Below, one piece after another: positions 1 to 8,394 of a DNA stretch of 64,000 nucleotides. Each line of letters starts with the position of its first letter. Position 1 is the first letter of the stretch. The translations under genes were made by a program, and so were the position numbers. This stretch comes from Planctomycetota bacterium (GTDB taxonomy: Bacteria > Planctomycetota > Phycisphaerae > Phycisphaerales > UBA1924): contig JAFEBP010000005.1 of the NCBI GenBank assembly GCA_018242605.1, forward strand, positions 24,861 to 88,860. Direction: 5' to 3'. The notes under the pieces are model-generated. The model saw nothing but the letters and a program-made list of their open reading frames with translations, was not told where the DNA came from and made no database searches.

Positions 1-860
1 TGAACATCCTCAACGGCGGCAAGCACGCGGATAACACGGTGGACTTCCAGGAGTTCATGATCCAGCCGTGGGGCTTCACTGATTTCGCCGAGGCGATGCG
101 CTGCGGGGTGGAGATCTACCACACGCTCAAGAAAGTGCTGCACGACAAGAACCTCTCCACCTCCGTCGGCGACGAGGGCGGCTTTGCCCCCAACCTCAAG
201 AGCAATGAGGAAGCGCTGCAGATCATCGAGCAGGCGGTGACCAAGTCCGGGTACAAGTGGGGCGAGCAGGTGTTCGTGGCGCTCGATCCGGCCACCAGCG
301 AATGCTGGAACGAAGCCGAGAAGGCGGGCAAGAAGGGCTACATGATGTTCAAGAGCACCAAGGAGGTGCTCACCACCGACCAGATGATCGATATGTGGGC
401 CGGCTGGTGCAAGAAGTACCCCATCCGCTCGATCGAGGACGGCCTGGCCGAGAACGATTGGGAGGGCTGGGCCAAGCTCACCCAGCGGCTTGGCGACAAG
501 GTGCAGATCGTGGGCGACGACCTGTTCGTCACCAACAAAAAGTTCCTCGATCGCGGGATCAAGGAAGGGTGCGCCAACGCGATCCTCGTGAAGGTGAACC
601 AGATCGGCACGCTGTCGGAGACGTTCGACGCGGTGAACCTGGCGATGCGCAGCCGCTACAGCGCGATCCTCTCTCACCGTTCGGGCGAGACGGAGGACTC
701 CACGATCGCCGACCTCGCGGTGGCGACCAACTGCGGACAGATCAAGACGGGCGCTCCGTGCCGCAGCGACCGCAACGCCAAGTACAACCAGTTGATCCGC
801 ATCGCGGAGGACCTGGGGACCAGCGCGGTGTACGGCGGCTCGACGTGGTGGCGCAAGTAA
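1..860 (+). CDS. eno: Enolase (phosphopyruvate hydratase), 5'-truncated by window edge
   Basis: Enolase interconverts 2-phosphoglycerate and phosphoenolpyruvate in glycolysis and gluconeogenesis. The reading frame is open from base 3 and starts inside the family-typical [11 protein letters not shown] segment, so roughly the first third of a protein of about 430 residues lies left of the window. Visible hallmarks are DFQEFMIQP, the metal-site region [30 protein letters not shown] carrying the catalytic lysine, and the enolase signature [12 protein letters not shown]. It ends in TAA at 858-860 and is followed by a strong GC hairpin at 893-921. Its only neighbour in the window is the convergent DUF4394 gene. 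Identification is secure; only the N-terminus is missing. Confidence 0.97.
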   Translation, partial: NILNGGKHADNTVDFQEFMIQPWGFTDFAEAMRCGVEIYHTLKKVLHDKNLSTSVGDEGGFAPNLKSNEEALQIIEQAVTKSGYKWGEQVFVALDPATSECWNEAEKAGKKGYMMFKSTKEVLTTDQMIDMWAGWCKKYPIRSIEDGLAENDWEGWAKLTQRLGDKVQIVGDDLFVTNKKFLDRGIKEGCANAILVKVNQIGTLSETFDAVNLAMRSRYSAILSHRSGETEDSTIADLAVATNCGQIKTGAPCRSDRNAKYNQLIRIAEDLGTSAVYGGSTWWRK

Positions 861-892
861 TTTCGAATCGCTGAATGAAGCCTGCAAACGAC

Positions 893-921
893 ACGCCCCC
901 CGGCGACTCACCGGGGGGCGT
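893..921. terminator. GC-rich hairpin between convergent eno and DUF4394 genes
   Basis: A perfect 11-bp inverted repeat (acgccccccgg / ccggggggcgt) encloses a 7-nt loop. It sits 32 bp after the eno stop and 30 bp before the stop of the leftward gene, so it probably terminates both. There is no clear T-run on either side, so efficiency is uncertain. Confidence 0.7.
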
Positions 922-951
922 TCGGAAGAGGTACGTGATTCAATCGCGGTC

Positions 952-1824
952 TTACCGACGCTGACGCCCCGCTGCCAGGGCTGCAATGCCCAGCAGTGCG
1001 GTCACGCCAGGGGCGGGGACGACGGTGAAGTCGATGATGTCCGCCCCGACCGAGCCCAGCGAGCTGGCTGCGCCGGTGGCGAGATTGAGCGAATAAAACG
1101 CGGCGCCGTTGGCGTTGCGCGATGAGATGAACGCCTGCTGCGTGGGCCCGAAGACATCAAAGCCCGCGTCGTCGGACAGATCGAATCCCAGGGGCCCGAC
1201 GGGTGTCACCACGCCGCCATTGAACGAGGCGTTCCCGCCCGCTTGGGAGCCGACTTCGCCCAGGATGTCGCGTGCGGAGTCGATAATGTACTGGCGGACC
1301 GAACCCAACGGGGCGGTCTGCCCGAAGGTGAACGAGTTGTACGCGGTGCCCACGGCGCGGGGTGTGAGTCCCGAGCCGTCGTTGTACGTGAGAGCGGTGT
1401 CGAGGGCCGCGTTGGCGCCGTTGACGGGGTTCAGGCGACGATTGGCGCCGCTGGCGTGGACCACGCGCACGCGGTCGACGGTGGGATTGAAGTCGATCCC
1501 GAGCGTGGTGCTTTCGAGCGCGGGCGAGAAACCCGCGCCGATCCCGGTGGCGACACCCGCGGGTGAGATGCTCACGAGCCGGTTCGCCGATGTGACGGCT
1601 ACCAACTGAGCGTCGATGGTGCTGGGACGGGCGTCGATGCCCAGAACGCTCTCGCCGTTGGCCAGGCCCGTGATGGCAACATTGCTGTCGATGCTCCCGG
1701 GGGTGGCGCTGCTGAAGCTCACCAGGCGGTTATCGCGGGTGACCCCGTATACGGTGAGCGCGGCGTGAGAAAAAGCGGTGGCGGCCGCGAACGCGGCGAG
1801 TGCGGGCACGAAGTTCCTGTTCAT
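952..1824 (-). CDS. Exported DUF4394 domain protein with C-terminal PEP-CTERM-like sorting tail
   Basis: This 290-residue protein has a Sec signal peptide at residues 1-21 (ending FSHAALT). Its body has repeats such as ESVLGIDARP, TLGIDFNPTVDRVRVV and NRRLNPVNGANAALD, which match my memory of the DUF4394 beta-propeller-like family. The C-terminus reads VVPAPGVTALLGIAALAAGRQRR split as a PAP motif, a hydrophobic helix and a basic end; this tripartite form matches PEP-CTERM-type sorting signals common in Planctomycetes. A GAGGAGA Shine-Dalgarno sequence lies a few nt before the ATG. It is monocistronic. The protein is probably exported and anchored or processed at the outer envelope; its biochemical role is unknown. 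Confidence 0.8.
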   Translation of the reverse strand: MNRNFVPALAAFAAATAFSHAALTVYGVTRDNRLVSFSSATPGSIDSNVAITGLANGESVLGIDARPSTIDAQLVAVTSANRLVSISPAGVATGIGAGFSPALESTTLGIDFNPTVDRVRVVHASGANRRLNPVNGANAALDTALTYNDGSGLTPRAVGTAYNSFTFGQTAPLGSVRQYIIDSARDILGEVGSQAGGNASFNGGVVTPVGPLGFDLSDDAGFDVFGPTQQAFISSRNANGAAFYSLNLATGAASSLGSVGADIIDFTVVPAPGVTALLGIAALAAGRQRR

Positions 1825-2097
1825 GACAATCTCCTCTCGCGACGGCGGCCGCCGCGGACTCCTTGAAGACCCGGATCGGATCCCGGGGGCGCAGACAGAC
1901 AGCCCCGCGGAACGACGCTGCCCGCGGCGAAAACGGCTGGATCTGCTGATTCCAAAGCGGCCGGATGAGACGCAACGGCGACGAGCTCGGCGGAGTCAAC
2001 ACAACACACGCCGGCAAGGCCGATCCGACCGTCAGGATTCACCGGGCTTTCGCGTCGAACCGGGATGTGGATTGGAATCGCTTGAAAATCTTCGCCA

Positions 2098-3435
2098 TCA
2101 GTGGCCGGACCGAACTGCGGCCAACGCCGCGTCCAGGACCGGGTCGTTCGACTCGAAGTTGGCGTCCTGCCCCGCGGCGACGTCCGGGGAAATCCCTACG
2201 CCCTCGAGCAGCGATCCGTCGGGCATCAGGTCACGCCACGACGGCAGCGAGATCTGGACGCCGTTGCCAAGATCGGTCCGGCGCGGATTCCCGGAACTTC
2301 CCAGCGTCTTCTCGCCGATAAGGGTGGCGTTGGCGCCGTGCTTCATCATCGCGATGAACGACTCGTTGCTGCTCGCGCACGCCTGGCCGATGAGCACGAC
2401 GACCCGCCCGGTGAATCTCGGCTTGTTCGGATCGGGCTTCACGACGCGGGCGATCGGCTGCGTGAATCCGGAGGGCGACTCGCGATCCCGGTACTGGCTC
2501 AGCGAGTACGTCGCCGGCTTCTCGACGAACCTCGCCGCGACGCGCTTGGCGGCGGGTTCCGCGCCGCCGCCGTTGGCGCGGACATCGATAATGAGCGCCT
2601 TGCAATCCATCAGATCATCGATGCCCGACAACGCGGGTTCGATCGACACAGAGGGCGAATCGTTCTCGCCGGGCCACGTCAGGATCTGCAGGTACCCGAT
2701 GCTGTCTTCGAACTTGCCGACGGCGACAGTGTCGTTCTTTCGGAGGAATCCCGGGACGGTCTTCTCGACCAGCTGAAGGTTGACGTTCCGGCGGGAGTTG
2801 GCGTGGAAAGTGGGCAGCGATGCGTCGTTCACCCACACTTTCGCGTGGATGTCCTTGGCGGGTGCGAGCACTCTCACCGCGGCGCGTGCGAACGCGCCGG
2901 GTGTGCGGGCCGACATCATGGCTTCTTCGTTGGCGGCGAAGAGCGCGTCCCAGTCCTTGACCCGCAGGTCGCGGTACGAGTAGCCCTCGTTAATTGCCTT
3001 CTTGAACGCGTCGATCGCGGGGGAGTTCTCCGCCGGGGTCAGCGTTCGTGGCGGCGATGCCGACGCGGCGTCCTTGGCGGTGCGGAAGTACATCTGCGTG
3101 ATTTCCGCGGGCAGTCCCTCCTTGGAACGGAAGTTCTGCGCCGAAGGGCAGTTGACCATGAAGCGATACTCGTGCCCCGGTTCGAGATTGACGGGGATGA
3201 CGATGATGCGGGGCGTTTCCCACCGGGGAGAGCCCTTCATCGCCGGGAAGAGCGGGCCGCCGCCGCAGAGCGAGCGGCCGGCGCCCATGTCCTGATCAAA
3301 CTCGATGCGAAGCTCGGCCAGATCGGGGTCAACGTCCACATCGCCGATGTCCGGCACGGCGCTGACCACGCGGGGCGGTTCGGCGAACGCGAAGAGGGGG
3401 AACAGGCACAGAGCGGCGGCGGTCAATGTATTCAC
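2098..3435 (-). CDS. Exported S41-family peptidase with N-terminal SbsA/Big-like domain
   Basis: This 445-residue protein starts at GTG 3435. It has a signal peptide (residues 1-18), an Ig-like segment at about 20-117 (VVSAVPDIGDVDVDPDLAEL, the SbsA/Big_5 style), and an S41 region at about 190-440. The S41 hallmarks are LIIDVRANGGG (residues 282-291) and VVVLIGQACASSNESF (346-360), where Ser355 or Ser356 is the likely nucleophile. The lysine usually seen in the GKG after TxG in C-terminal processing proteases is absent (TLGSSGNP), so it may use a tricorn/S41B-type mechanism or be atypical. It follows mlaD by 30 bp in the same leftward unit. This suggests a periplasmic protease transcribed with envelope lipid transport genes. 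Confidence 0.82.
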   Translation of the reverse strand: MNTLTAAALCLFPLFAFAEPPRVVSAVPDIGDVDVDPDLAELRIEFDQDMGAGRSLCGGGPLFPAMKGSPRWETPRIIVIPVNLEPGHEYRFMVNCPSAQNFRSKEGLPAEITQMYFRTAKDAASASPPRTLTPAENSPAIDAFKKAINEGYSYRDLRVKDWDALFAANEEAMMSARTPGAFARAAVRVLAPAKDIHAKVWVNDASLPTFHANSRRNVNLQLVEKTVPGFLRKNDTVAVGKFEDSIGYLQILTWPGENDSPSVSIEPALSGIDDLMDCKALIIDVRANGGGAEPAAKRVAARFVEKPATYSLSQYRDRESPSGFTQPIARVVKPDPNKPRFTGRVVVLIGQACASSNESFIAMMKHGANATLIGEKTLGSSGNPRRTDLGNGVQISLPSWRDLMPDGSLLEGVGISPDVAAGQDANFESNDPVLDAALAAVRSGH

Positions 3436-3465
3436 AGCGGGGCTCCGGGTGAAGCCCCAGCGTAT

Positions 3466-4506
3466 TCACAATCCGATCTTGATGCCTTCCTTCTTCAGCT
3501 TCTCGACGACGATCTGCAACTCCGCGAGGGTGCGGTCAAGCCGCTGGGCGGCGTCGCGAAGTGAGTTGTAGAGATCGGGGTTCTGCATCAGCTGTCCCAT
3601 GGTCCCGGGGCCTCGCGTGGCCGTCTCCAGCGAATCCGTGAGCTTCGCGGCCGCGTCCTCGGTCTTGCGGAGCATTGTGAGGGCCTGCTCGGAGATGGCG
3701 CCGAACTTGTCCTCGACCTTGGCGGCGGCGTTGCGGACATTCTCCATCGTCGAATCGGCTTTGTCCGCGGCTGAGCGGATGGTCTTGACCGCTTCGCCCG
3801 CGTCCGTGAGCACGGAGTCCGCCTTCGCGATGGCGTCACGCACCTGCTTCTTGATCTGCTCGTCGTCGAGCCAGGCGTTCGCCGACGCCAGCGTGTTGTC
3901 CAGGCGTTGCAGCGTGCTGCGGACGTTGGGGGCTTTGCCCGCCGTTACGTCCGCGACGGTCCGCGGCTCGATCGCGTCGTTGAACCGCTCGCCCACGCTC
4001 GTGTAGACATCGGCGAGGCGGTTGATCTTCTCGGCCGTGAGCGTGAGCTTGCTCAGCGGCTCCTCGACGGACTTGGCGAGCTTGTCGAACATCGTCTGCG
4101 GGTTGCCGCCGTCGAAGATCTCGCCGGGGCGGATGACGTCCGCGGCTTCGGTGGGCCCCAGGTTCGGTTGCTGAACGAAATCCAACGCCGCGTCGCCGAT
4201 CAGCCCCTTGTCGATCCCCATGCTGCACTTGCGGGGGATCTGCACGGAGGTCTTGACCTTCACGCTCAGCAGCACACCGCCCTGCGCCGGCGGCATGATC
4301 GCCGCTTCCGTCACCTGGCCGATGTTGACGCCGCTCATCGTGACCCGCGAGCCCTGCGCCAGCCCCGCGGCGTTGCCCAGCCGCACCTTGAACGCGTAGT
4401 GGCGGTCGAACGACAACTCGCCGAAGAACATCAGGATCGCCACGAGCCCGGCCAGGCCGCCGATCGCGGTGATACCGACCAGAAAATCCCGGGTAACTGG
4501 TTTCAT
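3466..4506 (-). CDS. mlaD: MlaD/MCE-family lipid-transport substrate-binding protein
   Basis: This 346-residue protein has an N-terminal membrane anchor (about residues 9-28, GITAIGGLAGLVAILMFFG) followed by one MCE domain at about 36-118. The MCE landmarks are VRLGNAAGLAQGSRVTMSGV, NIGQVTEAAI and GLIGDAALDF. The remaining ~200 residues are rich in Ala, Lys and Asp heptads and should form a long coiled coil, as in single-MCE proteins that assemble into periplasmic rings or tunnels. The ATG overlaps the mlaF stop codon (ATGA), implying translational coupling with the ATPase. The pair should shuttle phospholipids between membranes, although no MlaE-like permease is encoded nearby. Confidence 0.9.
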   Translation of the reverse strand: MKPVTRDFLVGITAIGGLAGLVAILMFFGELSFDRHYAFKVRLGNAAGLAQGSRVTMSGVNIGQVTEAAIMPPAQGGVLLSVKVKTSVQIPRKCSMGIDKGLIGDAALDFVQQPNLGPTEAADVIRPGEIFDGGNPQTMFDKLAKSVEEPLSKLTLTAEKINRLADVYTSVGERFNDAIEPRTVADVTAGKAPNVRSTLQRLDNTLASANAWLDDEQIKKQVRDAIAKADSVLTDAGEAVKTIRSAADKADSTMENVRNAAAKVEDKFGAISEQALTMLRKTEDAAAKLTDSLETATRGPGTMGQLMQNPDLYNSLRDAAQRLDRTLAELQIVVEKLKKEGIKIGL

Positions 4507-5405
4507 ATCTTGCGGTGCTCCCTCACAGGCCTTTTCTCCGCCATCGGGGTTTCATCAGCGTCATCCTCGCGCACGTAATGGCCGGTGATGAAATCCTGCA
4601 CACGCCGGTCGTTGCTGTGCGCGACCTGGTCGTACGTGCCCTCCGCGGCGATCCGTCCGCCGAGCATCATGACGACTCGGTCGGCGATCTTCTTGGCCGA
4701 GATCAGGTCGTGCGTCACGATGACGTTCGTGACACCCAGCGTGCGGTTCAGCTTGATGATGAGGTTGTTGATCCCGTCGGCGCGGATGGGGTCCAGCCCC
4801 GTGGTGGGTTCGTCGTACAGGACCACGCGGGGCCGCAGCACGATGGCCCGGGCCAGGGCCACGCGCTTGCGCTGGCCACCGGAGAGTTCCGCCGGCAGCT
4901 TCGGCTCCGCGCCGGCCAGGTCCACGGTCTCGAGGGCTTCGGCGACCTTGGCGGCACGCTCGCGCCGGGTAAGCCGCGTGTGCTCCAGCAGCGGGAACTC
5001 GATGTTCTCCGCCACGGTCATGGAGTCGAACAGGGCCGACATCTGGAACAGCAGGCCGATCTGGAGGCGAACTCTGACCATCTCCGTCTCGGAGAGTTGG
5101 TCGATGCGTTCGCCGTCAAAGTAGATCTCGCCCCGGTCGGGCTTAAGCAGCCCGATGATGTGCTTGAGCGTGACCGATTTGCCGCACCCCGACGGCCCCA
5201 TGATCACGGTCGTCTGCGCCGGAGGGATCTCCAGGTTGAAGTTGTCGAGCACGGTCTGGGAGCCGAAGCTCTTGTACACACCCACGAGCCGGATGAGGCC
5301 TCCGTCCCCGCCGCGCGCGGCGCGACCCGCGCTGTCAGCCGCGGCCAGTTGGCCGGGCGTGCTCGCAGCGATTGTCGGGGTGGGTGTGGTGGGCGGGCCA
5401 GACAT
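4503..5405 (-). CDS. mlaF: ABC transporter ATPase, MlaF-type (lipid asymmetry/MCE system)
   Basis: This is a 300-residue ATPase. After a ~37-residue low-complexity Ala/Pro/Gly leader come Walker A GPSGCGKS (70-77), the ABC signature LSGGQRKR (174-181), Walker B VVLYDEP (194-200) and the H-loop VTHD (His232). The text around them (HIIGLLKPDRGEIYFDGERI, VAENIEFPL, TTGLDPIRADGIN) is typical of the MlaF/Ttg2A group. The start at ATG 5405 was chosen because a longer frame runs into the divergent NUDIX gene and because a TACTGT box ends 7 nt upstream of this ATG. It is the first gene of the mlaF-mlaD-S41 unit. A cognate MlaE permease must be encoded elsewhere. Confidence 0.9.
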   Translation of the reverse strand: MSGPPTTPTPTIAASTPGQLAAADSAGRAARGGDGGLIRLVGVYKSFGSQTVLDNFNLEIPPAQTTVIMGPSGCGKSVTLKHIIGLLKPDRGEIYFDGERIDQLSETEMVRVRLQIGLLFQMSALFDSMTVAENIEFPLLEHTRLTRRERAAKVAEALETVDLAGAEPKLPAELSGGQRKRVALARAIVLRPRVVLYDEPTTGLDPIRADGINNLIIKLNRTLGVTNVIVTHDLISAKKIADRVVMMLGGRIAAEGTYDQVAHSNDRRVQDFITGHYVREDDADETPMAEKRPVREHRKI

Positions 5406-5411
5406 CCGCAA

Positions 5412-5418
5412 TACAGTA
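5412..5418. promoter_or_regulatory. Shared symmetric -10 element TACAGTA for divergent mlaF and NUDIX genes
   Basis: On the + strand TACAGT (5412-5417) ends 6 nt before the GTG at 5424. On the - strand TACTGT (5418-5413) ends 7 nt before the ATG at 5405. The two start codons are only 18 bp apart and neither has room for a leader with a Shine-Dalgarno sequence. The simplest reading is one bidirectional promoter giving two leaderless mRNAs. This is inference from sequence only. Confidence 0.55.
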
Positions 5419-5423
5419 GGTTC

Positions 5424-5981
5424 GTGAAGACTAACAAACCTGATTCGCCGCGGGTGAAGCGAGAGCTGCTGCACACGGGCGCGAAGTTCAACTACGAGCG
5501 ATTGACCTTCGCCACCCGGGGCGGCCAGGAAATCTCCCGAGAGTGCGTTCGGCACCCCGGGGCGGTGATTATCCTGCCGCTTCTGGGCGACGTTGGGAAA
5601 CGTTCGGTGGTGCTCATCCGCAACTGGCGGGTGTCGGTTGAAGATTGGATGTGGGAACTGCCTGCCGGTACGCTGGGAGCGGGGGAGGACCCGCGGGTGT
5701 GCGCCGACCGCGAGTTGGAGGAGGAAACTGGGTACTCGGCCGCGGCGATCGAGCCGATCATTTCCTTCCGCACGTCCCCTGGGCTGAGCGACGAACTGAT
5801 GCACGCGTTTGTCGCCACCGGACTGCGGGCCCACGAGCAGCGGCTCGAGCCCGATGAGCGGATCAGCGTGCACCCCACGCCGGTACAGGAGTGCATGGCG
5901 TTGATCGACTCGGGGAAACTGACGGACGCCAAGTCGATCCTGGTGCTGGAACACGCGGCCCGTCGCGGGCTGCTGCGGTGA
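5424..5981 (+). CDS. NUDIX hydrolase, ADP-ribose pyrophosphatase type
   Basis: This 185-residue protein carries a perfect Nudix box at residues 82-104 (G-x5-E-x7-REL-x-EE-x-GY). It is followed by the segment SPGLSDELMHAFVA, which is typical of ADP-ribose diphosphatases (NudF/YqkG group). The expected reaction is ADP-ribose to AMP plus ribose 5-phosphate in the cytoplasm. The start is taken as GTG 5424 because the divergent mlaF starts at 5405 and a TACAGT box ends 6 nt upstream; an in-frame GTG at 5454 is an alternative. The substrate assignment is by motif only. Confidence 0.88.
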   Translation: MKTNKPDSPRVKRELLHTGAKFNYERLTFATRGGQEISRECVRHPGAVIILPLLGDVGKRSVVLIRNWRVSVEDWMWELPAGTLGAGEDPRVCADRELEEETGYSAAAIEPIISFRTSPGLSDELMHAFVATGLRAHEQRLEPDERISVHPTPVQECMALIDSGKLTDAKSILVLEHAARRGLLR

Positions 5982-5994
5982 TGACTCGGTCTCG

Positions 5995-6019
5995 GCGGGG
6001 CATAGCATCTATGCCCCGC
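5995..6019. repeat. Perfect inverted repeat (hairpin) between NUDIX and rhomboid genes
   Basis: An 11-bp perfect stem, GCGGGGCATAG and CTATGCCCCGC, has a 3-nt loop (cat). It begins 14 bp after the NUDIX stop codon and lies 54 bp before the rhomboid start. There is no T-run, so it may be a rho-assisted terminator or RNA-stabilising hairpin for the NUDIX transcript, or an operator for the rhomboid gene. Confidence 0.6.
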
Positions 6020-6072
6020 GAGCAACGCTATCGGACGGCGACACACGCGAACGGACTCAAGAGCACAGGCCC

Positions 6073-7029
6073 ATGGGACTTCAAGACCGCGCATACGCAC
6101 AGGAACGTGAACCCCGCGGCGGGCTGGGTTCGGTCAGTGCGCTCTCCGCCAACACCTGGATCATCATTGCCAACGTGGCGATCCATCTGTTCAGAGGGAT
6201 CACCGCGAGGCCCAACTCCGCGGATTACCTCTACCTCTACGGCTTCTTCTCGACCAACAAGGTGATGTACCATCCCAAAGGAAATCCGGTGGGCGGGGGC
6301 CTGGAGTTCTGGCGATTCCTCACCTTCCAGTTCCTTCACGCCCCCGGCCTGATGCACGTGGGCATGAACATGCTGGGGCTGTACATCTTCGGATCGCTGG
6401 TCGAGCAGCACCTGGGGCGAAAGCGGTACGTCGCGTTCTACCTGACGTGCGGCATCTTCGGCGCGCTCATGTACCTGCTGCTCAACGTGCTGGGCGTGGC
6501 GTTCAACGCCATGTCGATCAAGGTGCCCGGGTTCCTGGCCATTGATGTGAACACGCCGCTGGTGGGGGCCTCGGCGGGTGTCTTCGGCATCATCATGGCC
6601 TGCGCGTACCTCTCGCCCAACGAGATGGTGCAGTTGATGTTCCCGCCCATCACGATGCGCATGAAGGTCATGGCGTACGGCTATCTGGCGCTCGCGGTGC
6701 TCAACCTGATCTTCGGCGGCACCAACGCGGGCGGCGACGCGGCCCACGTGGGCGGGGCGATCGCGGGGTACTTCTTCATCCGCAACTCGCACCTGCTCAG
6801 GGATTTCTTCGACGTGCTGAACGACTCTCGCCAACCCAAGACCCGGCCCCGTGGCGGGCCACGCCTGAGGCTGGTGGGCGATGAAATGGCCGCGCAGGGG
6901 CCCTCGGAGGAAGAGATCAACCGCGTGTTGGACAAACTGCGCACGAGCGGTCGCGAGAGCCTGTCGGCGTCAGAGCAGGAAACGCTGCGGTCGGCCACCG
7001 CCGCGAAACGCGCGGTGGACCGGTCGTGA
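6073..7029 (+). CDS. Rhomboid-family intramembrane serine protease
   Basis: This 318-residue multi-pass membrane protein has the rhomboid catalytic dyad: Ser167 in GASAG and His225 in GGDAAHVGGAIAGYFF. The upstream HxxMN-type segment HVGMNMLGLYIFGSLVE is also present. Residues after about 280 form a soluble tail (EEEINRVLDKLRTSGRESLS), a helical C-terminal extension often seen on bacterial rhomboids. It cleaves transmembrane segments of unknown client proteins. Its TGA stop overlaps the GTG start of tgt (GTGA), so the two are translationally coupled. Confidence 0.93.
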   Translation: MGLQDRAYAQEREPRGGLGSVSALSANTWIIIANVAIHLFRGITARPNSADYLYLYGFFSTNKVMYHPKGNPVGGGLEFWRFLTFQFLHAPGLMHVGMNMLGLYIFGSLVEQHLGRKRYVAFYLTCGIFGALMYLLLNVLGVAFNAMSIKVPGFLAIDVNTPLVGASAGVFGIIMACAYLSPNEMVQLMFPPITMRMKVMAYGYLALAVLNLIFGGTNAGGDAAHVGGAIAGYFFIRNSHLLRDFFDVLNDSRQPKTRPRGGPRLRLVGDEMAAQGPSEEEINRVLDKLRTSGRESLSASEQETLRSATAAKRAVDRS

Positions 7030-8312
7030 CCGCAGCGCCGCTGTCATTCGAGATTTCCGCACGTTCACGCGCGAGTTCGGCCCGCCGAGGCAGAGTCACA
7101 ACGCTCCACGGCACTTTTGACACGCCGGCGTTCATGCCGGTGGGCACGCGGGGCACGATCAAGGGGATCCTGCCGGCGCTGGTGGCCCAGACCGGCTCGC
7201 AGATCGTCTTGAACAACACGTACCACCTGATGCTCCGCCCCGGCAGCGAGCTCATTCAGCGCATGGGCGGCGTGCACGCGTTCATGAACTGGAACGGGCC
7301 GATCCTGACGGATTCCGGCGGCTACCAGGCGTTCAGTCTCGCCGCGACCAACAAGGTGACCGACGAAGGCGTGACGTTTAAGTCCATTGTTGATGGCGCG
7401 GTGATCCTGCTGACTCCGGAACGGGCCATGCAGGTGCAGAACGAACTGGGGCCGGACATCATGATGGCCCTGGACGACTGCCCGCCCTCGATCTCGCCCG
7501 CTTCGGACGACCGCGACGAGGCGCAGGTACAGCGGGTCTCTCAGGTCGTCGCGCGAGACGCCGCGGCCGGGGCCCGAAGCGACACGTTCGACCTCATCAA
7601 GCGCCTCGACATCGCCAATGAACGGACCGTGCGGTGGCTCGAACGCTGCAAGGCGGCGCACCGGCGACCCGGGGAACAATCGCTGTTCGGAATCGTGCAG
7701 GGAGGCACCGATCCGCAGCGGCGTACCTGGTGCGCCGAACGGGTCTGCAACATCGACCTGCCCGGCTACGCCATCGGCGGTGTGGCGGTGGGGGAGGCGC
7801 CCGAGCAGATCGCCGCGGTCGTCCGGCACACCGCGCCCCTTCTCCCGGACGCCAAGCCTCGGTACCTCATGGGGGTCGGATACGAACGGGACCTGCTCGC
7901 GGCGGTGCTCGCAGGGGTCGATATGTTCGACTGCGTGCTCCCCACCCGGAACGGGCGGAACGCCAACGCCTTCACCGCCGCCGGGCAGGTGCGGCTCCGG
8001 AACGCGAAGTTCGCAGAAGATCAGGGGCCGATCGAGGCGGGCTGTGACTGCCATTCCTGCGACCCCGCCCGGCATGGATGGGTCACGCCGGGAGGGCGGC
8101 CATTCAGCCGCGGCTATCTTCGGCATTTGTTCATGGTTGGGGAAATGCTCGGGCCGATCCTCGTGACCCTGCATAACCTTCGCCACTTCCAAAGGTTCAT
8201 GTCGGACCTGAGGGAGCGGATAGTTGATGATGACTGGTCGGGGCTTCTTCGGCGCTGGCCGGTGGCTGCCGCGGGACTCGGCCCGGGCATGAATGCCCTC
8301 CGTGCGACGTGA
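7026..8312 (+). CDS. tgt: tRNA-guanine transglycosylase (queuosine biosynthesis)
   Basis: This enzyme exchanges guanine-34 for preQ1 in GUN-anticodon tRNAs. The 428-residue protein has the general acid/base Asp96 in LTDSGGYQAF, the nucleophile Asp302 in MFDCVLPTRNGRNANAF, the substrate-recognition stretch IGGVAVGE, and the zinc ligands Cys340, Cys342 and Cys345 (CDCHSC) plus the His of YLRHLF. The N-terminus (FDTPAFMPVGTRGTIKG) is typical. The start is GTG 7026, overlapping the rhomboid stop. It stands upstream of yajC and secDF, the classical tgt-yajC-secD-secF order. At 428 residues it is somewhat longer than the usual ~375-390. Confidence 0.97.
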   Translation: MTAAPLSFEISARSRASSARRGRVTTLHGTFDTPAFMPVGTRGTIKGILPALVAQTGSQIVLNNTYHLMLRPGSELIQRMGGVHAFMNWNGPILTDSGGYQAFSLAATNKVTDEGVTFKSIVDGAVILLTPERAMQVQNELGPDIMMALDDCPPSISPASDDRDEAQVQRVSQVVARDAAAGARSDTFDLIKRLDIANERTVRWLERCKAAHRRPGEQSLFGIVQGGTDPQRRTWCAERVCNIDLPGYAIGGVAVGEAPEQIAAVVRHTAPLLPDAKPRYLMGVGYERDLLAAVLAGVDMFDCVLPTRNGRNANAFTAAGQVRLRNAKFAEDQGPIEAGCDCHSCDPARHGWVTPGGRPFSRGYLRHLFMVGEMLGPILVTLHNLRHFQRFMSDLRERIVDDDWSGLLRRWPVAAAGLGPGMNALRAT

Positions 8313-8394
8313 GTCGGGGGACAAGGCCGCGTGCGAACGCGGCCGGGCATCTGTGTCGATTCTGAGGTCGCGGATAACAAGAGGCGAATCGTTG

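Noticed and set aside
1825..2097. Possible gene between the DUF4394 and S41 genes
   Set aside because: Frames crossing this 273-bp gap are antisense extensions of the neighbours with no start signals or recognisable content.
4515..5423. Long rightward frame extending the NUDIX gene upstream through mlaF
   Set aside because: The extension is antisense to a clear ABC ATPase with all motifs and has the Arg/His/Gly-rich composition of a GC-driven shadow frame.
4503..6072. An MlaE permease hidden near mlaF
   Set aside because: No frame with multiple membrane helices is found between mlaF and the rhomboid gene; the NUDIX gene occupies the space.
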